Below are positions 42,950 through 52,755 of a DNA stretch of 64,000 nt, one piece after another; the first letter of the stretch is position 1; each line of letters starts with the position of its first letter. Source of the DNA: JAIRMO01 sp046533115 (GTDB lineage: Bacteria; Spirochaetota; Spirochaetia; Treponematales; Breznakiellaceae); the NCBI RefSeq assembly GCF_046533115.1, contig NZ_JAJQRC010000009.1, forward strand, positions 35,465-99,464, in the 5' to 3' direction. A program made the translations under genes and the position numbers. The notes under the pieces were generated by a model. That model saw nothing but the letters and a program-made list of their open reading frames with translations. It ran no database searches and was not told the DNA's origin.

Positions 42950-44246
42950 GGGCTGCTTCCTCTTTCCGTTTGGGGAGACCCGTCAAGATACGCTCCTCCG
43001 CTTCTTCCAGGGACAGTCCCTGTTCCCGGGCTATCCGGGCGCGATCGTCGTATTCCAGCTTTGAGCGCAGGGGCTTTTCACCGTAAAATACCGTTTTACG
43101 GCGAAAAGCCCCCCATTCCCCCTCCAGGGTATCCTCTTCCCGCCGGAGGGAGAGGCGGCGCACTTCGGTTTCCCGAAACCCTATGGTGGCGGATTTTTTG
43201 AACATAAGCTCCCGGAGAGTATCCAGTTTTTTAGGGGGACAGAGCACGGAAATAATGGTTCCAGGGCGGGATTTTTTCATCACCACCGGGGTAAAGGTAA
43301 CATCCAGGGCTCCGGCGGCAAAGAGGGTTTCCATGAGAAAACCCAGGGCCTCGCCGCTCATATCGTCGATATTGGCCTCCAACAAGACCAATTCCTCGAT
43401 CCGCCAGTCCCCGTGGGGGGGAACATCCGCCTCCTCCCGCAGGGAAACCCGGAGTAGATTGGGCCGTTCCATCCTCCTGGTCCCTATGCCGTAGCCGGTT
43501 TTAATTTCCCGGAAACTGCCGGCGGTGGTAAACTCATCCACCGTAGCCGCCAGGATCGCCGCCCCGGTGGGGGTGGTCATTTCCTTGGGGAAGCCCCCGG
43601 TTTTTACCGGCATACCCCGGCAGAGGATGAGGGTTGCCGGGGCGGGAACCGGCAGTACCCCGTGGGCGCAGGTAACGGTCCCGCTCCCCAACTCCACCTC
43701 CCCGCAGGTGATCCGGTCCGGCTTGATCATATCCAGGCAAATGGCACAACCCACAATGTCGATGATCGAATCCAGGGCGCCCACTTCGTGGAAGGTGATA
43801 TCCTCCTCAGGGACGCCATGGACCTCCGCTTCCGCCCGGGCAATCCGGGTAAAAATATCCAGGGCCCGTGTTTTTGCCCCCGGGGTAAGGGGGGAATTTT
43901 CAATGAGGGCCCGGATCTCCTTCCATGAATGATGCCCCCCCTGATGCGTACCGGAGCCGCCATCATGACCGACATGATGATGCTCCGGGGAACCGTGGTG
44001 ATGTTCATGCCCATGGTCGTGGGCGATATGATCCCGCTGTTCTCCCAGATCCACTATTCCCTGGATGCCGACAATACCCCCCCGCTGCTCCCGGTGAAAT
44101 TCCAGGTTCCAGCCCTTTATGGGGAGTTTACGAAGCTCTGCCCGCAATATATCGGTATCAAGCCCCAGATCCACCAGGGCACCCAGGGCCATGTCCCCGG
44201 AAATACCGGCAAAACAGTCGAAATGTAATGTTTTCAAGGTTATCAC
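42939..44246 (-). CDS. larC: Nickel-pincer cofactor biosynthesis protein LarC, single reading frame
   Basis: A 435-residue nickel-insertion cyclometallase. The N-terminus HFDCFAGISGDMALGALVDLG is typical, and a His-rich segment (about 76-106, HDHGHEHHHGSPEHHH) probably binds nickel. FHEVGALDSIIDIVG and TTPTGAAILA follow. In Lactobacillus larC is split into larC1/larC2 joined by programmed frameshifting; here the gene is uninterrupted. 37 bp separate it from larE. Confidence 0.95.
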   Translation of the reverse strand: MITLKTLHFDCFAGISGDMALGALVDLGLDTDILRAELRKLPIKGWNLEFHREQRGGIVGIQGIVDLGEQRDHIAHDHGHEHHHGSPEHHHVGHDGGSGTHQGGHHSWKEIRALIENSPLTPGAKTRALDIFTRIARAEAEVHGVPEEDITFHEVGALDSIIDIVGCAICLDMIKPDRITCGEVELGSGTVTCAHGVLPVPAPATLILCRGMPVKTGGFPKEMTTPTGAAILAATVDEFTTAGSFREIKTGYGIGTRRMERPNLLRVSLREEADVPPHGDWRIEELVLLEANIDDMSGEALGFLMETLFAAGALDVTFTPVVMKKSRPGTIISVLCPPKKLDTLRELMFKKSATIGFRETEVRRLSLRREEDTLEGEWGAFRRKTVFYGEKPLRSKLEYDDRARIAREQGLSLEEAEERILTGLPKRKEEAAHGG

Positions 44247-44283
44247 CTTCCAAAAAGCGGTTTAAAGAAAGGACGGTATGGTT

Positions 44284-45090
44284 TTATACCAGGGCCGCCC
44301 GGTTCATATTCCCCATGGCGTACCCTTCCAGCTCAAGGGCGACATACAAAAAACCATAGGATTTAAGGGTCTGTGAGATGGAATCCAGTACCGTTTCATC
44401 AAAAAAACGCCGCCGCTCCTCAGGGGCCACCTCTATCCGGGCAATCCGGTCATGGGAACGTACCCGGAACTGGCGGAACCCGTAGGCCCGCAGGGTCTCC
44501 TCGGCCTTTTCCACCCGGGAAAGCTTTTCCTTGTCGATCCGCTCACCATAGGGTATCCGGGATGCCAGGCAGGCAAAGGCGGGTTTGTCCCAGGTGGGAA
44601 GCTCAAAACGCCGGGAAAGCTCCCGAATCTCCGCTTTGGTAAGGGTAACTTCCCGCAGGGGGCTTAAGATCCGTAATTCCTCCAGGGCCTTGAGGCCCGG
44701 CCGGTAATCCCCCAGGTCATCCACGTTGGAACCGTCCAGAACCGTGTTGATCCCCCGCTCCTTTGCCACCCGCAGAATAGTGCCGAATTCTATCTTCTTG
44801 CAAAAATAACAACGTTCTTTTGGATTGGCCGCCACTTCTTCATCAATCTCGGCTTCTTCGACACGAATATGGTTTATACCGATCTTGGCGGCAAAAACCG
44901 CAGCCCCGTCGATTTCACTTTTGGGAAGCATGGGGGAAACCACGGTAATGGCCACCGCCCGGTCTCCCAGGGCCGCGGCCGCCGCATGGCAGAGGAAAGA
45001 ACTGTCCACCCCGCCGGAAAAAGCCACCGCTACCCTGCCCTGGCCGGCGATGAGCCGCAAAAGGGCTTCGTATTTTTCTTCAATGGTCAA
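44284..45090 (-). CDS. larE: Nickel-pincer cofactor sulfur transferase LarE
   Basis: A 268-residue PP-loop ATPase (VAFSGGVDSSFLCH). LarE supplies sulfur to the pincer nucleotide: some members sacrifice one Cys, others use a 4Fe-4S cluster held by three Cys. Here Cys residues are seen in RCYFCKK and in PAFACLASRIPYG, so a cluster-type enzyme is possible. The start is TTG at 45090 (no nearby ATG). Upstream lies an inverted repeat (45105-45124). First gene of larE-larC-larB-era. No larA-type racemase is in the window. Confidence 0.93.
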   Translation of the reverse strand: MTIEEKYEALLRLIAGQGRVAVAFSGGVDSSFLCHAAAAALGDRAVAITVVSPMLPKSEIDGAAVFAAKIGINHIRVEEAEIDEEVAANPKERCYFCKKIEFGTILRVAKERGINTVLDGSNVDDLGDYRPGLKALEELRILSPLREVTLTKAEIRELSRRFELPTWDKPAFACLASRIPYGERIDKEKLSRVEKAEETLRAYGFRQFRVRSHDRIARIEVAPEERRRFFDETVLDSISQTLKSYGFLYVALELEGYAMGNMNRAALV

Positions 45091-45104
45091 TATGGCGCTC
45101 CCAT

Positions 45105-45124
45105 AAACAGGATAAACCCTGTTT
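45105..45124. promoter_or_regulatory. Inverted repeat upstream of larE
   Basis: AAACAGG-6 nt-CCTGTTT, 15-34 bp upstream of the larE start. A candidate operator or leader hairpin. The rest of the 219-bp gap to 45309 shows no gene and no clear terminator. Confidence 0.4.
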
Positions 45125-45309
45125 TATAGAAAAGGATTCTATCCCCTTACCTAAAGACCCTTCATGGGATTTTAAAAGGTTTACTCCGGAGGATCAACCC
45201 AACGGGAAAAACCCAAGCTTCATGCCATTCCATATATACCATTTTGGGGTGGGGATGTCAATTGGCGGGCAGGACAGGGGGTTTCAGGACTCCCTCTATT
45301 CTTCTTTTT

Positions 45310-47382
45310 TTATCCTTCCTCAAATACCATTGTTCCAAAGGGCGGCAGTTCAATTTCACCAATGGCCTTTTCCCCGGTATAAAGGTTCCTGAGTTCTTTT
45401 TTCAAAGTCAATGCGGCCTTTTGTCCCATAAAATTAAGAACAAAAAGGTACCTTTTATCACCGCCTTTACGAACCGCAAGTTCACAGCCCTCAGGTAAAT
45501 TCAATATATTCCTGTAGGGATCTTCAATTTCGAGTTTTTTCAGGAACACCAAGGCTGCTTCCCGGTTAAAAGTTCCACCAAAGCAATAGACGCTGCCCTT
45601 TCCCACGGGGTTACAAACCAGGGCCGCTGTTCCGGCATAATAATTATTTTCATACGTCCCAAGGATATTTGATCTCCCCCGGGGTTCAAAGAAATCGTTA
45701 AACACCCCGGAATCAAATTCAGAATCCCCCCATCTGATCTTAACCGTTTCGTCTTGCGGGCCTACGAAAGTGGAATCCACCACAGTGACGCCCGCAAATT
45801 CTCCCACAAGGCCGGGAAGTTCCGTCATGGGGCATCTGCCGTTTGTATCTTTGTAACCGGTCCGCGCTCCAAACACCAGGATACCGCCTGTTTTTACATA
45901 TTCGGTCAGGAGCTTTACGCGGTCTTCCGTGAGAATTGCCGGATGTGGATAAAAAAGAACCGGGTATTTGCTTAGATCCTCAAGCTTGGTAATTTCGGTA
46001 AGGTACACATAATCCATGGGCGTATGGGAAAGCTGCGCGGCCTGGAAAAGGCCGTCTTCGCTTTCACTACTGAGCCGTTCATGCCACTTATCAACCTGGG
46101 AATCAAAAATATTATCATAATCCTTTATAACGCCAAAGGCGGCTTCGTATTGGGACCCTTTAACTGGGGAAAGGACCTTTATCTTACCGCCGATATCCCT
46201 TAATTCCGCAAGCCGCCGGTTGTCCTTATTCGCATAATCAAGGACGCCGTGCCAATAAATTTCAGTCCCCTTATTGGCGGTCCGCCATCGGAAGAATCCG
46301 ACATAATCGGCGCCGTGGGCTATACTTTCTATTGTCCAGAGGGTCATCTGCCCCGGCTTGGGTTGGGAGCTGGGTACGTCTATATTCCACCCGCCGGCGC
46401 CGGCCTGCTGTTCCATTATGCCGAATGCCGGAGAAATAGACCGAAGTTCGGCCAGCGTCCTGCTTGCCTTGCGGTCGTTGAGATCCATCGAATTTTTCGT
46501 ATCGTTGTTTAGGGTAAATACCCCGTTGGGATAGGAAACGATGGTGTAGAAATCCAGATTTTCCCGTACCAGGCGGTGGTGATCGATACTGGCATACATG
46601 CCGTTAGTTGTAATAAAATCACCCTCTTTAATATATTGGCGTAGTATATCACGCTGAAGCTTAACATAGCCGCACACGCTTTCAGAAACAAAGCGGATAT
46701 AATCAAGAAGCAGATGAGGATTCGGCGCGGGGCTTACATGGGTACGGGGTACAAAAACCTGCTCCCATTCGGTATAGGTTTGATTCCAGACTACCGTACC
46801 CCAGGCTTCGTTGAGGGCATCAAGGGTCAAGTACTTTTCTTTCAAGAAAGCCCGAAAGGCGATAGTGTCGCTTTCGGAATAAAATTCGTCGGTTTGGCAG
46901 TTGAGTTCATTATCGATCTGCCAGCCGATGACCGCGGGATTTTTCCCGTAACGGGAAGCGATTTTTTCGACCAACCGTCCGACGAATTCGCGGTAGACCG
47001 GTGAATTGTAATTGTAATGACGGCGGTTCCCGTGGCGGAAAAGCACGCCGTCTCTACGGGCGTTAAGAATCTCCGGGTACTTCTCGGATAGCCAAGCGGG
47101 CGGCGCAACCGATGAAGTACACATGATAATACACATCCCTTCTTTTGATGCCAAAGCGAGAAATTCATCAAAGAGATCAAAGGTGAATACCCCCTCGGTC
47201 CGCTCATATACGCTCCAGGCATAGTCGCCGATTCGGATTACGGAAATTCCCGTTTCCTTCATGCGCCTGAGATCATCGGCCCATAATTTTTTATCCCAAT
47301 GTTCAGGATAGTAACATATACCCAGGGGTATTTCCTTTCCCTGAAAAAGTTTTACCATACTACCAACCTCTATCTTTCCCAT
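45310..47382 (-). CDS. Beta-galactosidase, GH42
   Basis: A 690-residue GH42 enzyme. The start region GICYYPEHWD is diagnostic. The acid/base Glu is in IGWQIDNELN, and the nucleophile Glu in FGIMEQQAGAGGWN. The C-terminal glutamine-amidotransferase-like and small beta domains are present. No signal peptide, so it cleaves imported galactosides. The ATG at 47382 overlaps the rbsD stop (TAATG); Met9 at 47358 is an alternative. Last gene of the ROK-linked operon. Confidence 0.95.
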   Translation of the reverse strand: MGKIEVGSMVKLFQGKEIPLGICYYPEHWDKKLWADDLRRMKETGISVIRIGDYAWSVYERTEGVFTFDLFDEFLALASKEGMCIIMCTSSVAPPAWLSEKYPEILNARRDGVLFRHGNRRHYNYNSPVYREFVGRLVEKIASRYGKNPAVIGWQIDNELNCQTDEFYSESDTIAFRAFLKEKYLTLDALNEAWGTVVWNQTYTEWEQVFVPRTHVSPAPNPHLLLDYIRFVSESVCGYVKLQRDILRQYIKEGDFITTNGMYASIDHHRLVRENLDFYTIVSYPNGVFTLNNDTKNSMDLNDRKASRTLAELRSISPAFGIMEQQAGAGGWNIDVPSSQPKPGQMTLWTIESIAHGADYVGFFRWRTANKGTEIYWHGVLDYANKDNRRLAELRDIGGKIKVLSPVKGSQYEAAFGVIKDYDNIFDSQVDKWHERLSSESEDGLFQAAQLSHTPMDYVYLTEITKLEDLSKYPVLFYPHPAILTEDRVKLLTEYVKTGGILVFGARTGYKDTNGRCPMTELPGLVGEFAGVTVVDSTFVGPQDETVKIRWGDSEFDSGVFNDFFEPRGRSNILGTYENNYYAGTAALVCNPVGKGSVYCFGGTFNREAALVFLKKLEIEDPYRNILNLPEGCELAVRKGGDKRYLFVLNFMGQKAALTLKKELRNLYTGEKAIGEIELPPFGTMVFEEG

Positions 47383-47804
47383 TACGATTTTTCACAGTAC
47401 CAGCGGGGGCCGCCGGCGCTTACCAGAATAATGTTTGAATTGGCGGTAAAGTCGCCGGTACGAACGGCAAACTTTACCTCCTTGGTGAATTCATCCCTTA
47501 ATACCGGGTGGGGCACAATTTCGCAGGGCATATCCGGAGGAAAACAGGCAAGAAACTCTTTTTTTCGGGAAGGGCTTACTTCTTCCGTCGCTTGGGAAAG
47601 GATTATTTTTTCCACGCTGAAATGCTGCAAAATCACCTTGAGGGTCTCAAGGGCGGTGGGCTCATTTTTATCAAGGGAAATATCAATTACCCTGGTACTA
47701 TTCGGTATCGCAAGCCCTGCATCGGCAATGAGCAGTTTATCGGTATGCCCCAGCTTTGCCATTTCCGCGGCGATATCACGATTAAGTATGCCTGTTTCGG
47801 TCAT
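47382..47804 (-). CDS. rbsD: D-ribose pyranase / sugar mutarotase RbsD
   Basis: A 140-residue RbsD/FucU-family protein: MTETGILNRDIAAEMAKLGHTDKLLIADAGLAIP carries the catalytic His20 and the Asp that follows. It interconverts pyranose and furanose (or beta) forms of imported sugars. It sits between the alcohol dehydrogenase gene (9-bp gap) and the beta-galactosidase gene (one-base overlap). Confidence 0.93.
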   Translation of the reverse strand: MTETGILNRDIAAEMAKLGHTDKLLIADAGLAIPNSTRVIDISLDKNEPTALETLKVILQHFSVEKIILSQATEEVSPSRKKEFLACFPPDMPCEIVPHPVLRDEFTKEVKFAVRTGDFTANSNIILVSAGGPRWYCEKS

Positions 47805-47813
47805 ATCCTCCTC

Positions 47814-48980
47814 CTATTTGCGTTCATAGCAGCGCATGAGCAAATCATACATCTCGGGAATTGTCGCTATCCGGGGGTTATTCTTGTAATCTCCCAGTAC
47901 TTGGCCGCAGTCGGCGATTTCACGGATATCCTCTTTGGTCACATCGAGGGATTTTAGGTCTATCCAGAGATCGATTTTCTTGAGGAAATTATCTATCGCT
48001 TCGCAGCTTTTTTCAGCGGCGCTTTTGTCATCTTCGTTGTTCAGGGCCGGATTGAAAATCCGTCCTACCGCGGCGAATTTTTCAACTGCCGATTGCCAGG
48101 TAAAGCGGGTGAATTCGGGGTACTGCGCCGCCAGAGCCTGACCGTGGGTAACATGGGGGCAATGGCCGCCGATCTGCATACCCAGACCGTGGGGCAGGGT
48201 AACACCGGCGGAAGCGTTGGTCAATCCGCCCAGGGTATCGGCCCAGGCCATTTTCGAACGGGCCTCAATATTACCGCCGTTTGCAAACACTTTGGGCAGA
48301 TTTTCCACCACTATTTTTATCGCGTCCAGGGCCAGGGCCTCTACTAGGGGATTGGTATTTACCGAAAGGTAGGCCTCAAAATTATGGCAGAAGGCGTCAA
48401 ACCCGGTTTGGGCGGTAACAGACTTCGGCATACTCACGGTAAGTTCCGGATCCACAATAGCGATCCGGGGAAAGATATTCTTGTGCCAGATGGCGGACTT
48501 GTCTTTTTTCGCGGTGTTAGTAATAACCGCGCAGGGAGTGGTCTGGCTTCCCGTACCCGCCGTGGTTCCGATGGCAATAATCGGAAGGGTCTTTTCAGAC
48601 GGTCCGGCGGTATAGTGTAGATAGTCCCAGGCTGTGCCGGGATGGGTCGCTTCCACGGCGATTGCCTTGGCGGTATCCATGGAAGAACCGCCGCCGAGGC
48701 CAATCACCAGCTGGGCGCCGAATTTCCTGGCGAGTTTTGCGCCCTCGCCGACCACCTCGGTGGTGGGGTTGGGAATAACCTGGTCATAATGAATAATTTC
48801 GACTCCCGCCTCATTAAGCTTATCCTTTATCTTTTTGTAAAGCGGAGCAACGGCAGGAAATTCCGGAACCGTTACCAGAATCGCTTTTTTACCGAATCGC
48901 AGGGCAAGGCCGCCTATTTCACTGACCCGGCCGCATCCAAAAACGATTTCAGTCGGTGCAAAGTAATTAAATGATTTCAT
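47814..48980 (-). CDS. Iron-containing alcohol dehydrogenase
   Basis: A 388-residue group III dehydrogenase. The NAD-binding motif is GLGGGSSMDTAKAIAV; metal ligands are in GFDAFCHNFEAYLS and LPHGLGMQIGGHCPHVTHG. It may reduce an aldehyde from sugar breakdown or oxidise a polyol; substrate unknown. The ATG at 48980 follows GGAGG; the longer frame to 49019 adds unlikely residues. Between the sugar-binding-protein and rbsD genes. Confidence 0.92.
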   Translation of the reverse strand: MKSFNYFAPTEIVFGCGRVSEIGGLALRFGKKAILVTVPEFPAVAPLYKKIKDKLNEAGVEIIHYDQVIPNPTTEVVGEGAKLARKFGAQLVIGLGGGSSMDTAKAIAVEATHPGTAWDYLHYTAGPSEKTLPIIAIGTTAGTGSQTTPCAVITNTAKKDKSAIWHKNIFPRIAIVDPELTVSMPKSVTAQTGFDAFCHNFEAYLSVNTNPLVEALALDAIKIVVENLPKVFANGGNIEARSKMAWADTLGGLTNASAGVTLPHGLGMQIGGHCPHVTHGQALAAQYPEFTRFTWQSAVEKFAAVGRIFNPALNNEDDKSAAEKSCEAIDNFLKKIDLWIDLKSLDVTKEDIREIADCGQVLGDYKNNPRIATIPEMYDLLMRCYERK

Positions 48981-49044
48981 CAAAAACCTCCTGCCGTTAA
49001 CATTCAGGGAAAAGCACAAGCGCTTTTCCCTGTAAATGGATTAC

Positions 49045-50025
49045 TTATTTGATGTAGTATTTATCAGCCTCATTCTTGGTAACGACAAATGATCCGGTAT
49101 CAACAAATCCCGGAGGCGGTTCGGCGGGAAGACCGTGCGCCAGGTGATACAGATAAACTTGAGACCAGTACCCCATGTTGTACTGCCCCTGTGCCATGGT
49201 TGCGTCAATATCGCCGCTTTTGAGCATGTCCAGTACCGCTTTATCCACATCATAAGTCAGTACGGTAATCTGGTCTCTCCTGCCTGCTTCTTTTACCACA
49301 GTGGGAACTACCGAGCCTGAGATACCAGAAATGCAGAACACGCCGACTATGTCACTGTTAGCCTGTAAAGCCGCCGCCATATTATCGGCCGCCTTGGTGG
49401 TATCACCACCGTCACTGACTTTGACCAGCTCAATATTAGGCGCATGTTCGGCAAGGTAAGACTGGAAAGCCGCGAATTTCATTTCTTCATTGTATTGACC
49501 AATAGTATAGACAACAGCAATCTTTCCTTGCTTTCCCGCAACTTTGGGAGCCATAAATTGACCCGCGGTAAGCCCCGCTACCTCCGCATCGGTAGAAACG
49601 TACATAGGCCTGTTTGAAGTCGGCGAATCCGAATCGAAGGTAATAACGGTGATACCCTGGGCAATAGCACTGTTGATAGTGTCCGCAAGGGCATACGCGT
49701 CGACACAGGTAAGTGCAATTCCCTTCGGTTTCATGGCAATAACCTGCTCAAGAACCGCTACCTGACCTGCCGCATCGGCATCAATCTGTCCGGTGTATTT
49801 TGGGGTAACGCCGTATAATTTAGCGGCATCCTCCATACCCTGGAAACAGATCTTCCAATAATCAATGCCGGAAAGAAACGTAACCATGTAGTATTCCTCT
49901 GAGGCATCTCCAATAAGCGGAGAAGAGACGGCGCTTTGCTCTGAAGGGCCCGATCCTGAACTACAGGACACAAAGCCGATCAGAAGTATGCATACCGTCA
50001 AGAAGAGCAACCCATTCTTTTTCAT
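49045..50025 (-). CDS. Sugar-binding lipoprotein, RbsB type
   Basis: A 326-residue Peripla_BP_4 protein with lipobox GFVSC (MKKNGLLFLTVCILLIGFVSC), so lipid-anchored. DYWKICFQGMEDAAKLYG, ALTCVDAYALADTINSAI and ITVITFDSDSP are typical. I used the ATG at 50025 (AGGAGG 4 nt upstream) because the frame to 50133 would overlap the permease gene with no signal peptide. The encoded sugar specificity is unknown. Confidence 0.94.
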   Translation of the reverse strand: MKKNGLLFLTVCILLIGFVSCSSGSGPSEQSAVSSPLIGDASEEYYMVTFLSGIDYWKICFQGMEDAAKLYGVTPKYTGQIDADAAGQVAVLEQVIAMKPKGIALTCVDAYALADTINSAIAQGITVITFDSDSPTSNRPMYVSTDAEVAGLTAGQFMAPKVAGKQGKIAVVYTIGQYNEEMKFAAFQSYLAEHAPNIELVKVSDGGDTTKAADNMAAALQANSDIVGVFCISGISGSVVPTVVKEAGRRDQITVLTYDVDKAVLDMLKSGDIDATMAQGQYNMGYWSQVYLYHLAHGLPAEPPPGFVDTGSFVVTKNEADKYYIK

Positions 50026-50089
50026 ATAATCCTCCTGATAAAACGTAATATGTGCTGTACGGCATTTTCGCCGTACATGGACACCATTG

Positions 50090-51091
50090 TTAATTTGCGG
50101 GCTTTCTAACCTTCCGTTTCGGTCCCCGTTCACGGTGAGAAATATAGTCCATTGATACAGCCAGGATAAGGATTACACCCTGGACGAAATTCTGCCAGTA
50201 TACCGATATATTGAGCATAACCAGCGCCGAATTGACCACTTTGAGCAACACAACTCCCATAAAGGTTCCTACAATACTGCCCGCACCCCCGGTAAAAGAA
50301 GTACCGCCTATAACCGCGGCGGAAATGGCTGTTGTTTCAGCGCCGACACTGAGCTGGGAAGTGGCCACATTAAAACGGGCTACGCTTAAAATTCCCGTAA
50401 TGGTTGAAAGGAGGGCGACAATAACATAGACGGATATTTTTACTTTATCAACGTTGATGCCGGAAAAACGCGCGGCATTTTCATTGGATCCAACAAAGAA
50501 AATATTACGGCAAATACTTGAGTATCGCGTAAAAACATGGGCGATTATGGCGACAACAAGAAATATGACAAAGAGCATCGGAATCCCAAAAATATCGGAG
50601 ATTGCCAAAGCGCGGAATGAATCGGGCAACCGGCCTGATACTGAAATTGTGGAACCTGTCGTAAGAATATAGGCCACTCCTCTGGACAGGTTCATCATGC
50701 CTAACGTAACAATAAAAGGCGGCAGCCCTATTTTGCTTATCATAAAGCCGTTAAAGAAACCGACAAACAAACCAGCCCCTATCGCACAGAGACAGGAAAG
50801 CCAGATGTTTACTCCCAGAAGGCAGATATAACCGGTAACGACACAGGTCATTGCCGCGACACCGCCGACGGATAATTCAATGCCCCCAAGGATAAGAGCG
50901 AGACACAAACCTATGGAAAAAAAGCCATCGGTTGCAATAGCCAAGGCAATACTGCGAAGATTGCCCATAGTAAAGAATTTCGGTTGAAAGATACTTACGA
51001 TACTAATCGTTACTATGATAATCAAAAACACGGTAGCTTCCCGCTGGGCAATTATCTTTTTCGCTAGCGCCTTAACCTTATCCGGTAACAT
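50090..51091 (-). CDS. Sugar ABC transporter permease, RbsC type
   Basis: A 333-residue BPD_transp_2 permease with eight to ten helices; GGIELSVGGVAAMTC and QLSVGAETTAISAAVIGG are family hallmarks. It begins 9 bp after the ATPase gene ends. It is a paralogue of the permease at 29461-30423 but clearly different in sequence. Confidence 0.95.
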   Translation of the reverse strand: MLPDKVKALAKKIIAQREATVFLIIIVTISIVSIFQPKFFTMGNLRSIALAIATDGFFSIGLCLALILGGIELSVGGVAAMTCVVTGYICLLGVNIWLSCLCAIGAGLFVGFFNGFMISKIGLPPFIVTLGMMNLSRGVAYILTTGSTISVSGRLPDSFRALAISDIFGIPMLFVIFLVVAIIAHVFTRYSSICRNIFFVGSNENAARFSGINVDKVKISVYVIVALLSTITGILSVARFNVATSQLSVGAETTAISAAVIGGTSFTGGAGSIVGTFMGVVLLKVVNSALVMLNISVYWQNFVQGVILILAVSMDYISHRERGPKRKVRKPAN

Positions 51092-51100
51092 GCTTCCCCC

Positions 51101-52600
51101 TTAAGCTATTTGTTTCCCCGAGGCCAGGGTCATCACATTTTCTTCGGTCGCCCTGTCAGATGAAAGAATACCCATCAAATTTCCCTCATGGATAACCGCG
51201 ATACGATCGCTGAGTCCGATTATCTCGGGCAGCTCGCTGGAAACGATAATCACCCCGACTCCCGACGAGGCGAGATCCCGAAGCAGATTATGAATTTCCG
51301 CCTTGGTTCCCACATCAATGCCCCTGGTGGGTTCGTCCATGATAAGAACTTTCGGCTTGACCGAAAGCCATTTACCCACCAGGCTTTTTTGCTGATTACC
51401 ACCGGAAAGGCTCATAATTGAATAGTTAATGCCGGGAACTTTTATTTTAAGCTGATTGATATAGTCCTGTACCATTTTTTCTCCCTTCACATTATCAAAC
51501 CAGATGCCCCGGGAAACGTTTTTAAGGTTGGCGCTTATCATGTTGTCCTTAATACTCATCACCGGAAAAATACCGGACAGTTTTCGGTCTTCGGTCAAGT
51601 AACAGATGCCGCTGTTTACCGCTTCACGGTAATTTCTAAAATGCTTATTTTTGCCGTTAAGGGTTATTTTCCCTTCGTATACCGGATCTATTCCGCAAAG
51701 CCCCCGCATGATCTCGCTGCGGCCCGCCCCCACAAGGCCGGAAAAACCGAGTATTTCCCCCCGGCGCAGGGTAAAGCTGATGTTCTGGAATTGATTACCG
51801 CTTAAATTTTGTACCACCAGGATAATGTTATTTTCTTCTATACAATCCGATTTTGGAGGATAAAAAATTGAAAGCTCCCGACCCACCATGGCCCGTATGA
51901 CGTCATTATCGCTGATCTCGCTGATATTCATGGTAGAGATATAGCCGCCGTCCTTAAAAACGGTGACCCGGTCACAAAGTTCAAAAATTTCTACCATACG
52001 GTGCGAAATATAAAGAATGGAAATGCCCTGGCCGCGTAAATTACGGACCACTTCAAAAAGTTTTTTCGTTTCATTATCGCTCAGGGAAGAAGTGGGCTCG
52101 TCCAAGATCAACAGTTTACAGTTGAGGGAGATGGATTTTCCTATTTCTACAAGCTGCCGTTCACTGACCGTCAGTCTGGCTACCCTTGTTCTGGAGCTAA
52201 AACTGGCGTTGAATTTTCCAAGTATTGCATCCGCGTCGGCATAGAGTTTTTTAAAATCAATAATGTCTCCCTTACGGGGCAGCCTGCCGATGAAGATGTT
52301 TTCCGCTGCCGACAGGTGCGGGCAAAGACTTAACTCTTGGTGAACAAAACCAATACCCATGTCCTGGGCTTCCCGGGGATTTTTGGGGGCTATTTCCCTG
52401 CCGTCAAAAAAGAGTGAACCTTCACTCGGCTGATAAACCCCTCCAATTATGTTCATTAATGTCGACTTTCCCGCCCCGTTTTCCCCGCAAAGGGCGTGGA
52501 TTTCACCTTTCTTCACCTGTAATCGTACCTTATTCAAGGCACGGGTTCCCGGAAAGACCTTGCTTACGTCCTTTACTTCCAATAGATATTCGTTCCCCAA
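51101..52600 (-). CDS. Sugar ABC transporter ATPase, RbsA type (two ABC domains)
   Basis: A 499-residue double ATPase: GENGAGKST and LILDEPTSSL in the first domain, LSGGNQQKSLVGKWL and IMDEPTRGIDVG in the second. First gene of the ROK-linked operon, behind a strong promoter (52756-52785) and probable operator (52724-52739). Confidence 0.97.
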   Translation of the reverse strand: MGNEYLLEVKDVSKVFPGTRALNKVRLQVKKGEIHALCGENGAGKSTLMNIIGGVYQPSEGSLFFDGREIAPKNPREAQDMGIGFVHQELSLCPHLSAAENIFIGRLPRKGDIIDFKKLYADADAILGKFNASFSSRTRVARLTVSERQLVEIGKSISLNCKLLILDEPTSSLSDNETKKLFEVVRNLRGQGISILYISHRMVEIFELCDRVTVFKDGGYISTMNISEISDNDVIRAMVGRELSIFYPPKSDCIEENNIILVVQNLSGNQFQNISFTLRRGEILGFSGLVGAGRSEIMRGLCGIDPVYEGKITLNGKNKHFRNYREAVNSGICYLTEDRKLSGIFPVMSIKDNMISANLKNVSRGIWFDNVKGEKMVQDYINQLKIKVPGINYSIMSLSGGNQQKSLVGKWLSVKPKVLIMDEPTRGIDVGTKAEIHNLLRDLASSGVGVIIVSSELPEIIGLSDRIAVIHEGNLMGILSSDRATEENVMTLASGKQIA

Positions 52601-52684
52601 AACAAACCCCTCTTACGAATTTCTCAATGTATCACCAACGATTCCAAATCCCTCCCCTTATAGGGATTCAAGACCATAACACAA

Positions 52685-52718
52685 AGGTTTTTCAAAATTT
52701 CAAATTTCAAAAAAACCT
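52685..52718. repeat. AT-rich inverted repeat in the leader of the ROK-linked operon
   Basis: AGGTTTTT / AAAAACCT with an AAATTT-rich centre, between operator and the first gene. Could be leader structure; it loosely resembles the dispersed palindromes. Confidence 0.35.
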
Positions 52719-52723
52719 ATATT

Positions 52724-52739
52724 AAACTTTGTTAAGTTT
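52724..52739 (-). promoter_or_regulatory. Probable ROK operator
   Basis: AAACTT-TGTT-AAGTTT, a perfect inverted repeat of two 6-bp arms. It lies about 10-25 bp downstream of the predicted start site, a position suited to repression. Confidence 0.55.
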
Positions 52740-52755
52740 CCTAAGTTATTAAAAC

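Noticed and set aside
52685..52718. Rho-independent terminator in front of the sugar ATPase gene
   Set aside because: No U-run follows in the direction of transcription and it would silence the operon; kept only as a leader repeat.
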